NCBI GenBank assembly: GCA_029260575.1
Contig: JAJDDB010000035.1
Coordinates: forward strand, 124,001-188,000
Length of the DNA stretch: 64,000 bases
Source of the DNA: Phycisphaerales bacterium
GTDB lineage: Bacteria > Planctomycetota > Phycisphaerae > Phycisphaerales > SM1A02
Direction of reading: 5' to 3'
Made by a program: the position numbers and the translations under genes. The notes under the pieces were generated by a model, which searched no databases, had not been told where the DNA came from, and worked only from the letters and a program-made list of their open reading frames with translations. How positions within the stretch are numbered: the stretch's first letter is position 1; each line of letters opens with the position of its first letter. Below, in pieces: positions 38,231-45,822 of this stretch.

Positions 38231-38959
38231 ATGCGATGTGTCTCGATTTCCGCAGTGTGCCTCGTTGTCGTCCTGACCGGGTGTACCGACTCTGAGAATG
38301 CCGACCGTGCTGCGTCGACCAACGGCGCTGCCGATGGCGACATCCCGCAGATCTTCGAACCGACGACGAGCGGCTCTGCAAGTGTGGATGGTGAATTCGA
38401 CCGCACCAATTCGGTTCTGACAACTGCGGACATTATGGCCGCAATCGAGCTGGCCCCGGCGACGGTGCTCGACAACAAGATCACCATCATGATGCCTGTG
38501 TCGATGAACCAGATGAACGAAGAGCAACTTGAAGCCAAATACGCGGGCGACACACGGCCGGACCTTGCCTTCACCGACGATTCAACAACCGTCAACCTGA
38601 CGATGAGCCACACGGACACAGCCAGAACGCCGGGGCAGATTTACGAGTACCACTTCATCTTCAAATCGATGATGCAGCAGTCGCCTGTATACAAGAATGC
38701 TGAGTGGATCAGCAACGAAGAAGTGACCGTGGACGGCAGGCAGTGCTTCCTGGCGCAGTTCCGCCACCATCTCGCCGACCAGGAGGTGTACAACATGATT
38801 CTGGGCCTGTCGCTGGACGATCGCCTGATGTTTGTGACGTTCAACTTCCCGACGCGCTCGGAGAAAGTCTGGTTGAACAAGGGCAAGGAAATGCTCATGA
38901 CCGCGGATTTTCACGATGAATCCGAACGCGCCCCCTCTGCGACGAAGCCGGCCGAGTGA
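38231..38959 (+). CDS. Lipoprotein of unknown function
   Basis: A 242-residue protein with a lipoprotein signal (CLVVVLTGC, lipid-attached Cys at 18). A low-complexity, negatively charged linker follows, then a mixed alpha/beta domain (IMMPVSMNQMNEEQLEAKYAG, FTDDSTTVNLTMSHTD, KVWLNKGKEMLMTADF). That domain resembles small exported lipoproteins that bind ligands, but no named family is certain. TGGAG precedes the ATG. It is followed after 79 bases by the purF-like gene. Confidence 0.72.
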   Translation: MRCVSISAVCLVVVLTGCTDSENADRAASTNGAADGDIPQIFEPTTSGSASVDGEFDRTNSVLTTADIMAAIELAPATVLDNKITIMMPVSMNQMNEEQLEAKYAGDTRPDLAFTDDSTTVNLTMSHTDTARTPGQIYEYHFIFKSMMQQSPVYKNAEWISNEEVTVDGRQCFLAQFRHHLADQEVYNMILGLSLDDRLMFVTFNFPTRSEKVWLNKGKEMLMTADFHDESERAPSATKPAE

Positions 38960-39038
38960 TTCTCGTAGAGATGAATTGCTGTCAATCTGCCTTTGATGCG
39001 TTGCTGCGGGCACTACGAGTTCCTACCCTTGCGCGAAG

Positions 39039-40955
39039 ATGAGCGATTCAATCGGTCACGAGTGCGGCCTGGCGATGATTCGGCTTCGGCAGCCGCTGTC
39101 GTACTATCGTCAGGCCTTCGGCGACACCGCCTGGGGCTTGCGCCGGCTGTTCATCCTTATGGAGAAACAGCGCAACCGAGGCCAGGATGGTGCCGGCATT
39201 GCTGCGGTTAAGTTCGACATGCCCCCCGGCGAGCCGTACCTGCTGCGCATTCGCAGCGATAAGGACAATGCCCTCGATCGCGTCTTTCAGGCGGTGCTCA
39301 AAGATATTCACCCGCCCGACGATCCTTCGTGGCTTGATCGCACTGAACTGGAACTGAAACAGCACTGCGAATTCCTCGGCGAGGTGTATCTCGGCCACCT
39401 GCGCTATGCAACGCATTCCGATACGTCACTGGCCAACTGTCACCCGCGCGTCCGCAAGCACAATCAGGCCAGCCGCAATGTCGCAATAGCCGGCAACTTC
39501 AACATGACCAACTCACGGGAGCTGTTCGAGCAGCTTCTGGAATACGGACTGAACCCGGTCGGTGATTCGGATACACAGGTCGTTCTGGAACGGCTCGGCT
39601 TCTCGCTAGACAAAGAACACGAACGCCTGACGCACGACATGGGGCCGGGCTCATTTCGTGGTTTGGAAGGCCGCGATCTCGCAGAAGCGCTCTCGCAGGA
39701 ATTGAACATTGTGAATCTGCTGCGTCACGCAGCCCAGCCGTGGGACGGCGGGTACGTCTTCGGCGGAGTGATCGGCAACGGCGATGCGTTTGTCTGCCGT
39801 GACCCGGCGGGCATTCGGCCGGCGTTCTTTTATATAGATGATGATGTCGTTGCCGCTGCCTCTGAACGTGCTGCGCTGGCGAACGTCTTTGATGTACAGC
39901 CGCATGAAATCGAACCGATCCAGCCCGGGCACGTTCTCGTCATCAAACGCGACGGCCGTATTGAACATCAGCCGTTCATCGAACAATCTGAAATCCGCCA
40001 ATGTTCGTTCGAGCGCATCTATTTCAGCCGAGGCAACGATCCGGACATCTACAACGAACGCAAGAACCTCGGCAGACAACTCGCGCCGCGCGTGCTTGAC
40101 GCTATCGATCATGATCTGGAACGCACCGTTTTCAGTTACATCCCCAACACGGGCGAAACCGCATATCTCGGCCTTGTTGAAGAAATCGACCACATTTCCC
40201 GCCAGCGCAAAGCGGACAACATCTGGCAACGTGTCACTGAAGGCAATATCAACCGCGATGAAATCGCACAGATGCTCAACCACAGCCTGCGCACGGAAAA
40301 AGTTGCACACAAAGACCAGAAGCTGCGCACGTTCATTACACACGATGCTGCACGAAAAGATCTGGTGCTGCACATTTATGACATCACGCGCGGCTGCATG
40401 ACGCCTGATGAAACGCTTGTTGTAGTTGATGATTCCATTGTGCGCGGTACGACATTGCGCGATTCGATTGTGACGATTCTCAGTCGTTTGAATCCGAAGA
40501 AGATCATCATCGCAAGCAGCAGCCCGCCGATCATGTACCCGGATTGCTACGGCATCGATATGAGTCAGCTCGGCAGGTTTATTGCGTTCGAAGCTGCGGT
40601 CGCACTGCTCCATGAGAACGGTGAAGAAGCACTGCTTGACGAGGTCGAGCAGAAGTGTGAAGCGCAAAAAGACCTGCCCTCGAGCCGGATAGTGAATCAT
40701 GTCAGTGCGATTTACGATCGCTTCACGCTTGATGAGATCAGCGAACGCATCAGCCGATTGATCCGCCCGCGCGATTTGTCATGGACGGGCGATCTGCAAG
40801 TCATCTATCAGACACTGGACGGCCTGCACGCATCAATGCCCCATCACACCGGCGACTGGTACTTCACCGGCGCATACCCCACGCCCGGCGGGTTCCGTGT
40901 ACTCAACAACAGCTATCTGCAGTGGCGCAAACACGCGGATGTCCGCGCATATTGA
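39039..40955 (+). CDS. purF: Long-form glutamine phosphoribosylpyrophosphate amidotransferase (PurF family)
   Basis: A 638-residue enzyme for the first committed step of purine synthesis, transferring glutamine-derived ammonia to PRPP. The N-terminal nucleophile region is HECGLAMIRL (Cys9), followed by LMEKQRNRGQDGAGIA and GHLRYATHS. The PRPP-binding motif VVVDDSIVRGTTLRDSI lies near residue 461. The overall sequence, including the start MSDSIGHECG, and the length match the long variant I associate with Bacteroidetes and not the shorter E. coli/B. subtilis PurF. The extra length is spread over insertions and a C-terminal tail (HTGDWYFTGAYPTPGGFRVL). The Cys is not at position 2, so some N-terminal processing would be needed. 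Confidence 0.9.
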   Translation: MSDSIGHECGLAMIRLRQPLSYYRQAFGDTAWGLRRLFILMEKQRNRGQDGAGIAAVKFDMPPGEPYLLRIRSDKDNALDRVFQAVLKDIHPPDDPSWLDRTELELKQHCEFLGEVYLGHLRYATHSDTSLANCHPRVRKHNQASRNVAIAGNFNMTNSRELFEQLLEYGLNPVGDSDTQVVLERLGFSLDKEHERLTHDMGPGSFRGLEGRDLAEALSQELNIVNLLRHAAQPWDGGYVFGGVIGNGDAFVCRDPAGIRPAFFYIDDDVVAAASERAALANVFDVQPHEIEPIQPGHVLVIKRDGRIEHQPFIEQSEIRQCSFERIYFSRGNDPDIYNERKNLGRQLAPRVLDAIDHDLERTVFSYIPNTGETAYLGLVEEIDHISRQRKADNIWQRVTEGNINRDEIAQMLNHSLRTEKVAHKDQKLRTFITHDAARKDLVLHIYDITRGCMTPDETLVVVDDSIVRGTTLRDSIVTILSRLNPKKIIIASSSPPIMYPDCYGIDMSQLGRFIAFEAAVALLHENGEEALLDEVEQKCEAQKDLPSSRIVNHVSAIYDRFTLDEISERISRLIRPRDLSWTGDLQVIYQTLDGLHASMPHHTGDWYFTGAYPTPGGFRVLNNSYLQWRKHADVRAY

Positions 40956-40991
40956 GCCAAAGCCACCCAGCCACACAGGAATACACAAAGC

Positions 40992-41008
40992 CGCGACCGT
41001 TGGTCGCG
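40992..41008. terminator. Short hairpin between convergent genes
   Basis: CGCGACC and GGTCGCG form a 7-bp stem with a three-base loop between the purF and PEP-CTERM stops, a position suited to a shared terminator. No T-run is present. The flanking GCAGAGGCGCAGAGG at about 41024-41040 resembles short GCAGAG repeats common between genes in this phylum. Confidence 0.4.
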
Positions 41009-41020
41009 CGGCGGACGTAG

Positions 41021-41656
41021 TTACCGCAGAGGCGCAGAGGGGCGTTGCGATTCGTGCTGCTGTTCGGCCAGCCGCCGGATGCGTGAACGCATGAACAATA
41101 CACCTGTAAGCAGTACGAGGCCCGACGGGCCGGGTACGCGGTTGAAGTGCAGGTCGTCGATGAAAACTTGCCCATCTGCAAGATCTGATATGACAACCGA
41201 GTCGAATAGAACAGTTGAGATTATCCCTGAAAAGTTACCCGAACCATTGACGACGAAAAATTCATCGCCTACCAACTGCCCTTCAAAAAACAACTCAAAT
41301 CTCATCGTTCCTGGGTGATCAACAGCAACAAAAGTTATTGGCGTTTCAAAAGTAACGTCAATATCCCCGTTGCCATCCAGCCCCCAGCCGTCCTGTGGCC
41401 ACGAACTCGGCGCAAAGCCGGATGTGAGGTCATTGCCATCGGTGAATGTCACGCCCAGGTGTTCGTACTGATCCGTGATGAACACGTCATCGCCGAAGTC
41501 GGAGAAACCGATCGTGGTCACAGCCGAAGCGCCACCGACATCATTGAACCACGCATCGCGGTCGTCATTGCCGTACTTCGTAATATCAGCCCCAGCGTGC
41601 GAACAGAGGCCCACCGCAATGCCAATCGACCACGCTTTACGCAAATGCGAATTCAT
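41021..41656 (-). CDS. PEP-CTERM-like secreted protein, downstream duplicate
   Basis: A 211-residue exported protein. A signal peptide (SIGIAVGLCSHAGA) is followed by DRDAWFNDVGGASAVTTIGF and a beta-sandwich-like domain. The end is VPGPSGLVLLTGVLFMRSRIRR, a PEP-CTERM-type tail. It is closely similar to the next gene along its whole length (for instance FAPSSWPQDGWGLDGNGD is shared), so the pair arose by tandem duplication. Its ATG overlaps the stop of that gene by four bases. The last 12 residues are encoded in low-complexity GCAGAG sequence. Function unknown. Confidence 0.82.
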   Translation of the reverse strand: MNSHLRKAWSIGIAVGLCSHAGADITKYGNDDRDAWFNDVGGASAVTTIGFSDFGDDVFITDQYEHLGVTFTDGNDLTSGFAPSSWPQDGWGLDGNGDIDVTFETPITFVAVDHPGTMRFELFFEGQLVGDEFFVVNGSGNFSGIISTVLFDSVVISDLADGQVFIDDLHFNRVPGPSGLVLLTGVLFMRSRIRRLAEQQHESQRPSAPLR

Positions 41657-42333
41657 AACTCTCTTCCGTACCCGCTTACATGCGCATCTCGCCGCCGGAC
41701 GCGTGAACGCGCGAACAATACACCTGATAGAACAATGAGACCTGACGGCCCCGGAATGCGTGTAAAATGAAGGTCGTCGATATTCGCTTGAGGTCCCGCG
41801 AAATTGGACAATACCGCGGAATCAAATGCAATTGTCGAGGTTACTCCTGCAAAGTTGTCGTGCCGCCCGCTTTCCCCAAACAATGCGTCACCTACAAGTT
41901 CACCTTCTAAGAATAATTCAAATCGAATGAACCCTGGAAAATCAACCGCGATGAATGTTCGCGGCGCATCGAACATCAGATCAATATCGCCGTTGCCATC
42001 CAGACCCCAACCGTCCTGTGGCCAACTGCTTGGCGCGAATCCGGCCGTGATGTCGTTGCCGTCAGTGAACGTGACGCCAAGATGCTGGTACTGATCCGTG
42101 ATGAACGTGTTGTCCGCAAAGTCGGAGAAGCCGATCGTGATCACAGCCGAAGCGCCACCGACATCATCGAACCACGCATCGCGATCAGTATTCTCGTAGC
42201 GCGTGATGCCCGCGCGTGCTGATGACGTCATGGCGGCGATGACAACGATTGCGGTCGTGAGGCAAATCTGTGCTCCGCCTCTCCACTGGGGATATCGCTG
42301 ATGCGATTTCACACTCGATCTGTACCTACACAT
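41653..42333 (-). CDS. PEP-CTERM-like secreted protein, upstream duplicate
   Basis: A 226-residue paralogue of the gene that overlaps it. The signal region (ICLTTAIVVIAAMTSSARA) starts after about 23 residues, giving a rather long N-region. The mature domain shares RDAWF.DVGGASAV.TIGFSDF and ITDQY.HLGVTFTDGND with the other copy. The end IPGPSGLIVLSGVLFARSRVRRRD is a PEP-CTERM tail. A long hairpin (42405-42440) lies upstream. It is the first gene of the pair in transcription order. Confidence 0.82.
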   Translation of the reverse strand: MCRYRSSVKSHQRYPQWRGGAQICLTTAIVVIAAMTSSARAGITRYENTDRDAWFDDVGGASAVITIGFSDFADNTFITDQYQHLGVTFTDGNDITAGFAPSSWPQDGWGLDGNGDIDLMFDAPRTFIAVDFPGFIRFELFLEGELVGDALFGESGRHDNFAGVTSTIAFDSAVLSNFAGPQANIDDLHFTRIPGPSGLIVLSGVLFARSRVRRRDAHVSGYGREL

Positions 42334-42404
42334 GGCTCTGCCCTTCTCTCAGCAACGGTACGGCACGCGACCAGTGATCCTGCCATGGTCCGAGAATTTT
42401 TTTT

Positions 42405-42440
42405 GTTGGCATCGCCGCTGATCAGCAGCGGCATGCCAAC
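42405..42440. repeat. 15-bp near-perfect inverted repeat beside a T8 run
   Basis: GTTGGCAT-C-GCCGCTG and CAGCGGC-ATGCCAAC surround a five-base loop, with only one bulged C. On the plus strand it is preceded by eight Ts (42397-42404), the wrong side for a plus-strand terminator; on the minus strand it is followed by As. It lies between the divergent PEP-CTERM and helical-repeat genes and may be an operator or RNA element. Confidence 0.7.
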
Positions 42441-42592
42441 AGCCGGCCACTGCCTGATTGCCATACCTCGCCCTGTTTACCTGATCGGGCTCAACCGCAG
42501 GGTCTGGTAGTCCGATCACATGAACACTCGACGCACTGATCGAATGCGGTCCTGTGCAGGTTCGAGCAATGCCCCGCGGTGCGGAGCCTGAA

Positions 42593-43669
42593 ATGCTGAC
42601 TGTGCTTGCACGACTGATCAATCCACGCAAACGTCGCGATGCGCCAATTGTACTGCGCGCTGCGAAACAGTCTCGCGGGTTTGTACCAGACGATGCGGAA
42701 CGATCGGTGGCTCGCAGTCTGGCGGAGTCACTTGACGAAGCACTCGCGCACAATCACGAGCACCGCCTGAGCGTTCTGAGTGAAGCTTCACTGCGCATTG
42801 CCCACCGGCATCCGCACTTGACCGAGCGCCTTGCGCGTCTGCGCATGAACGCCAACGACGCCGACGGAGCGCTCGCGCTGATCGATGCGGTGACGGAACT
42901 TCCATCTTCGCTTCGATTGCTTCGGTGCGCGTGTCTTCTGCAGGCCGGGCGACGGGCTGAAGCGCACCAGGATTTATCCAAATGGTGTACCTACAGCGCA
43001 GCGCACATTGATGCACGGGTGATGGCAGCCCTGCTGGACTGGGAAGCCGGTGATGTGAAATCAGCCAATGCGCTGCTGCGTGAAAACCTGCGCCAGCTCG
43101 GAAACCTCGATGTGCGCACGCTTATGGCTGCGCTGTGTCTGGCAGTGCATGAGAACAATGCTGATCGTGTTGCGACTCTTGTTGAACAACTGCGCCAATG
43201 CACCGCAGGCCGCACATGTACGCCGGACATTGAAGTGCTCATGGGATCGCTTGGCGTAACCGCACCGGCACCAACGACGCACCTGTCAGACCCACAGCTT
43301 GACGCATTCGTCACCGAGATCATCGCAGCGGAACAAACACTTCCCGCACTTGTAGAATCGCTGGAAATCAAGCCGGATACTGCGATCTGCGCGATGTTGA
43401 TTGATGCCCTTGATCGGGCGCTGCCGGATCTGAGCAATGCATCAGCGGGCATTGAAGTGCTTGCCCGGCTGCATCTTCTGCAGGGGCAGCGCGACGCAGC
43501 GGCTGCGCTGGTGCAGCGCGGTTTGGAATCCAACCCGATGAGTGCTGCTCTGGTATTGCTGCATCATGAACTGGAGCAGCGTGCAGCAGTGACGCCGACG
43601 CCTGCTGATATTCGTCATGCCCAACGAACAATAGAAACTCGTGATCCGCATCGGAGCAAAGCTGCATGA
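42593..43669 (+). CDS. Helical-repeat (TPR-like) protein
   Basis: A 358-residue, almost wholly helical protein with paired-helix spacing like TPR motifs (LTERLARLRMNANDADGALALIDAV, ARVMAALLDWEAGDVKSANALL, GIEVLARLHLLQGQRDAAAALVQRGLESNP). No signal peptide, so it is cytoplasmic. ATG 42593 is preceded by GGAG at a six-base distance; other in-frame starts at 42554 and 42569 lack it. Its stop overlaps the next ATG by four bases. A protein-protein scaffold is likely; the partner is unknown. Confidence 0.75.
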   Translation: MLTVLARLINPRKRRDAPIVLRAAKQSRGFVPDDAERSVARSLAESLDEALAHNHEHRLSVLSEASLRIAHRHPHLTERLARLRMNANDADGALALIDAVTELPSSLRLLRCACLLQAGRRAEAHQDLSKWCTYSAAHIDARVMAALLDWEAGDVKSANALLRENLRQLGNLDVRTLMAALCLAVHENNADRVATLVEQLRQCTAGRTCTPDIEVLMGSLGVTAPAPTTHLSDPQLDAFVTEIIAAEQTLPALVESLEIKPDTAICAMLIDALDRALPDLSNASAGIEVLARLHLLQGQRDAAAALVQRGLESNPMSAALVLLHHELEQRAAVTPTPADIRHAQRTIETRDPHRSKAA

Positions 43670-44949
43670 ATTGCGACGATTGTCCCAGTGGAGAGTGCCC
43701 GAGGTCCGACGCGTTTGACGATGCTGCACAACTGTCTGCGGCTGCTGAGGCGATTCGCCGCGCCCGCCGGGCGCTGTGCAGCGGGACTGTTGATTGCGAT
43801 CTGATTACGCAGCTCGAAGAAACATGCAACGAACTGCCCAATCGATGTTCGCCGCAGCGCATGCTGATTGAACTGCTGCTGGATCGTGGCGAACTGGGCC
43901 GGGCTGATCGCCTGATTGCTCAAGCGCTGCTTGCCTGGCCGCGCGATCGAAAACTCGTGCTGCTGCGCTGCCGGCTGCTGATCCTGATGACGGAATTTCG
44001 AGCAGCGGTCAGCGAACTGCACTTCTGGCTGGCAACTGAACCGTGGGACGGCGCTGCACATGATCTGGCAGGTGAAGCTGCAGCGCTTGATAACGATCAC
44101 GAACTTGCGGCCGGGCATTTTGCACTTGCCGCTTCGCACACCCGAACGCGCCGCCGACGGCGGTGGCTGCTGGCGCGGGCTCATATTGAATCCGCCCAGT
44201 TCATCGCAGCCGAGCAGTGGCTTGCGGATGTCGGCAGGCCGTGCCCGAGGCTTGAGGGGCTGCTTGCGGCGCGACGCGGCCAATTGCTGGAAGCGTCGGA
44301 ACTGCTTTCCAGAGCCGCAGCGAATCACAATGAAACGCCTCTAGCACGGCAGATCATCACCTGCGAGTTGCTGGACGTTCGCAGACAGCTTGGCAATGCC
44401 GGAGCACTCAAGGCTGCAATTGATCGCATCACGCTCTGCCAGCCATTGGCGTGGTCAGCAGCAGCAGAATCGCTGCTCAGCATCGGCAGATCGGCTTCGG
44501 CAACGCTTATGGCAGGACGCCTGCAGCGCAAATGCAGACGCCACGCTCTTGCTGGACATGTCATGGTTGTCGGGTGCGCTCTGGGAAATCGGCCACGGGC
44601 AGCAGGTCGAAGTATGCGACGCCTGAACCAGCAGCATGTGAACCTGAATACAGATGTAATGGCCCGCCTGTGGCGAAACGGCCTTCTCAGCCAAATCATG
44701 CTCCAGCAGCGCGATGCCCGGCAATCCGGGGCAGATCCGCATTTTCATCGATTGCAGCCGCTTCTTGAACGGGCCAACGCAGTGCTGGAGCAGACATTGC
44801 GCGGTTCGACCGGCGGGCGTTCTGATGCCCGAAACAGTAGGCTGCTGCAGCTTCGAAACACCTGCCAGACTGCACTCGGCCGACCGCTGGCTGGTTCGCG
44901 ATCAATAGATCAGAACCGAACCGGCAGTTCGCTGCGCATTGCGGCCTGA
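43666..44949 (+). CDS. Cys-rich-tipped helical-repeat protein
   Basis: A 427-residue helical protein, coupled to the previous one by an ATGA overlap. It opens with MNCDDCPSGECP, a cluster of three cysteines that might bind zinc, and then follows TPR-like helix pairs (LIELLLDRGELGRADRLIAQALLAWPRD, LLILMTEFRAAVSELHFWLATEPWD, LLARAHIESAQFIAAEQWLAD). The C-terminal 100 residues are Arg-rich. The two proteins may form a complex, and their position just before rpsD suggests, without proof, a link with ribosome assembly or translation. Confidence 0.72.
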   Translation: MNCDDCPSGECPRSDAFDDAAQLSAAAEAIRRARRALCSGTVDCDLITQLEETCNELPNRCSPQRMLIELLLDRGELGRADRLIAQALLAWPRDRKLVLLRCRLLILMTEFRAAVSELHFWLATEPWDGAAHDLAGEAAALDNDHELAAGHFALAASHTRTRRRRRWLLARAHIESAQFIAAEQWLADVGRPCPRLEGLLAARRGQLLEASELLSRAAANHNETPLARQIITCELLDVRRQLGNAGALKAAIDRITLCQPLAWSAAAESLLSIGRSASATLMAGRLQRKCRRHALAGHVMVVGCALGNRPRAAGRSMRRLNQQHVNLNTDVMARLWRNGLLSQIMLQQRDARQSGADPHFHRLQPLLERANAVLEQTLRGSTGGRSDARNSRLLQLRNTCQTALGRPLAGSRSIDQNRTGSSLRIAA

Positions 44950-44954
44950 AACGG

Positions 44955-44983
44955 TTGACGATTGGGGCAAAACCTGCTTGAAT
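44955..44983 (+). promoter_or_regulatory. Candidate rpsD promoter
   Basis: TTGACG (44955-44960) and TTGAAT (44978-44983) are 17 bases apart, placing a start about 65 bases before rpsD. A GCCCC...GGGGC stem (45006-45026) lies in the leader and could be part of an S4 autoregulation site. Confidence 0.4.
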
Positions 44984-45052
44984 GCTCGGCTCGACTGAAT
45001 GCTGCGCCCCGGACGTGCTTTGGGGCGGTAGCTATTTCACAAGGACTTGCAG

Positions 45053-45652
45053 ATGGCTCGCTATACAGGCCCCAAGGTCAGATTGTCCCGCCGCGTGGGT
45101 GTCCCCGTTGCGGATATCCCGAAGCACACAGCCAAGCGGCAGCTCACGCCGCCGGGTGTGCATGGTTTTCGCGGTCGCCGGCAGAAGGACTACGGCATCC
45201 GCCTGACCGAGAAACAGAAGCTGCGCTACCACTACGGCTTGATGGAAAAGCAGTTCCGTCGCAATGTGGACGAAGCGTCGCGTCGCAAGGGCAACACCGG
45301 TGAGCTGCTCCTGCAGCTTCTGGAACAGCGCCTTGATAATGTCGTTCGCCGCGCGGGCTTCACCCGAACCGTCTGGGCCAGCCGGCAGATGGTTGTACAC
45401 GGGCACGTACTCGTGAACGGCAAGAAAGTCGATCGGCCGAGTTACCCGGTGAAGACCGGCGACCGCATCACGCTGCGTGATGGCATACACAAGCTTGCAC
45501 GAGAAAACATGGAATCACTTGCCGGGCATATTGTTCCGGACTGGCTCGATGTCAACCCGTCTGAGCTGTCAGTACAAGTGGCCGCAATTCCAGTTGCAGA
45601 CCAGATTCCGTTCGATGTGAACACGAATCTGATCGTCGAATTTTATCGATAA
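45053..45652 (+). CDS. rpsD: 30S ribosomal protein S4
   Basis: A 199-residue small-subunit protein that starts 16S rRNA folding. ARYTGPKVRLSRRVGVPV, PPGVHGFRGRRQKDYGIRLTEKQKLRYHYGL, RLDNVVRRAGFTRTVWASRQMVVHGHVLVNGKKVD (in pieces, the S4 RNA-binding domain) and LIVEFYR are diagnostic. The N-terminus has no Cys, so it is the zinc-free form. It stands away from the usual alpha operon (rpsM-rpsK-rpsD-rpoA); no other ribosomal gene is in the window. ATG 45053 has AAGGA upstream. Confidence 0.97.
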   Translation: MARYTGPKVRLSRRVGVPVADIPKHTAKRQLTPPGVHGFRGRRQKDYGIRLTEKQKLRYHYGLMEKQFRRNVDEASRRKGNTGELLLQLLEQRLDNVVRRAGFTRTVWASRQMVVHGHVLVNGKKVDRPSYPVKTGDRITLRDGIHKLARENMESLAGHIVPDWLDVNPSELSVQVAAIPVADQIPFDVNTNLIVEFYR

Positions 45653-45822
45653 GTCTTTGCGCGGCGCTGCCGGGCGTTTCGGCTGCGATGGATTGACTCT
45701 CGCCGCCGCAACGAACGCCTTTGATGCGTCGGAACACATGTGCGACGGACGCTGCGCGTCGATCCGTTGGCTGGCGCAAGGCTGAAAATTGAAACCGAAC
45801 AATCGCGCAGACGGCGACTGCA

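Noticed and set aside
38050-38295. Short frame starting at TAATG after the DUF4177-like gene, with a hydrophobic segment
   Set aside because: It overlaps the lipoprotein signal by 65 bases and has no family resemblance, although a coupled small peptide cannot be fully excluded.
39651-40700. 349-residue minus-strand frame inside purF
   Set aside because: Antisense shadow; the plus strand carries recognisable PurF motifs throughout.
43615-44328. 237-residue minus-strand frame opposite the helical-repeat genes
   Set aside because: Arg/Gln-rich text with no motif; the plus-strand pair is coupled by ATGA and has a ribosome site.
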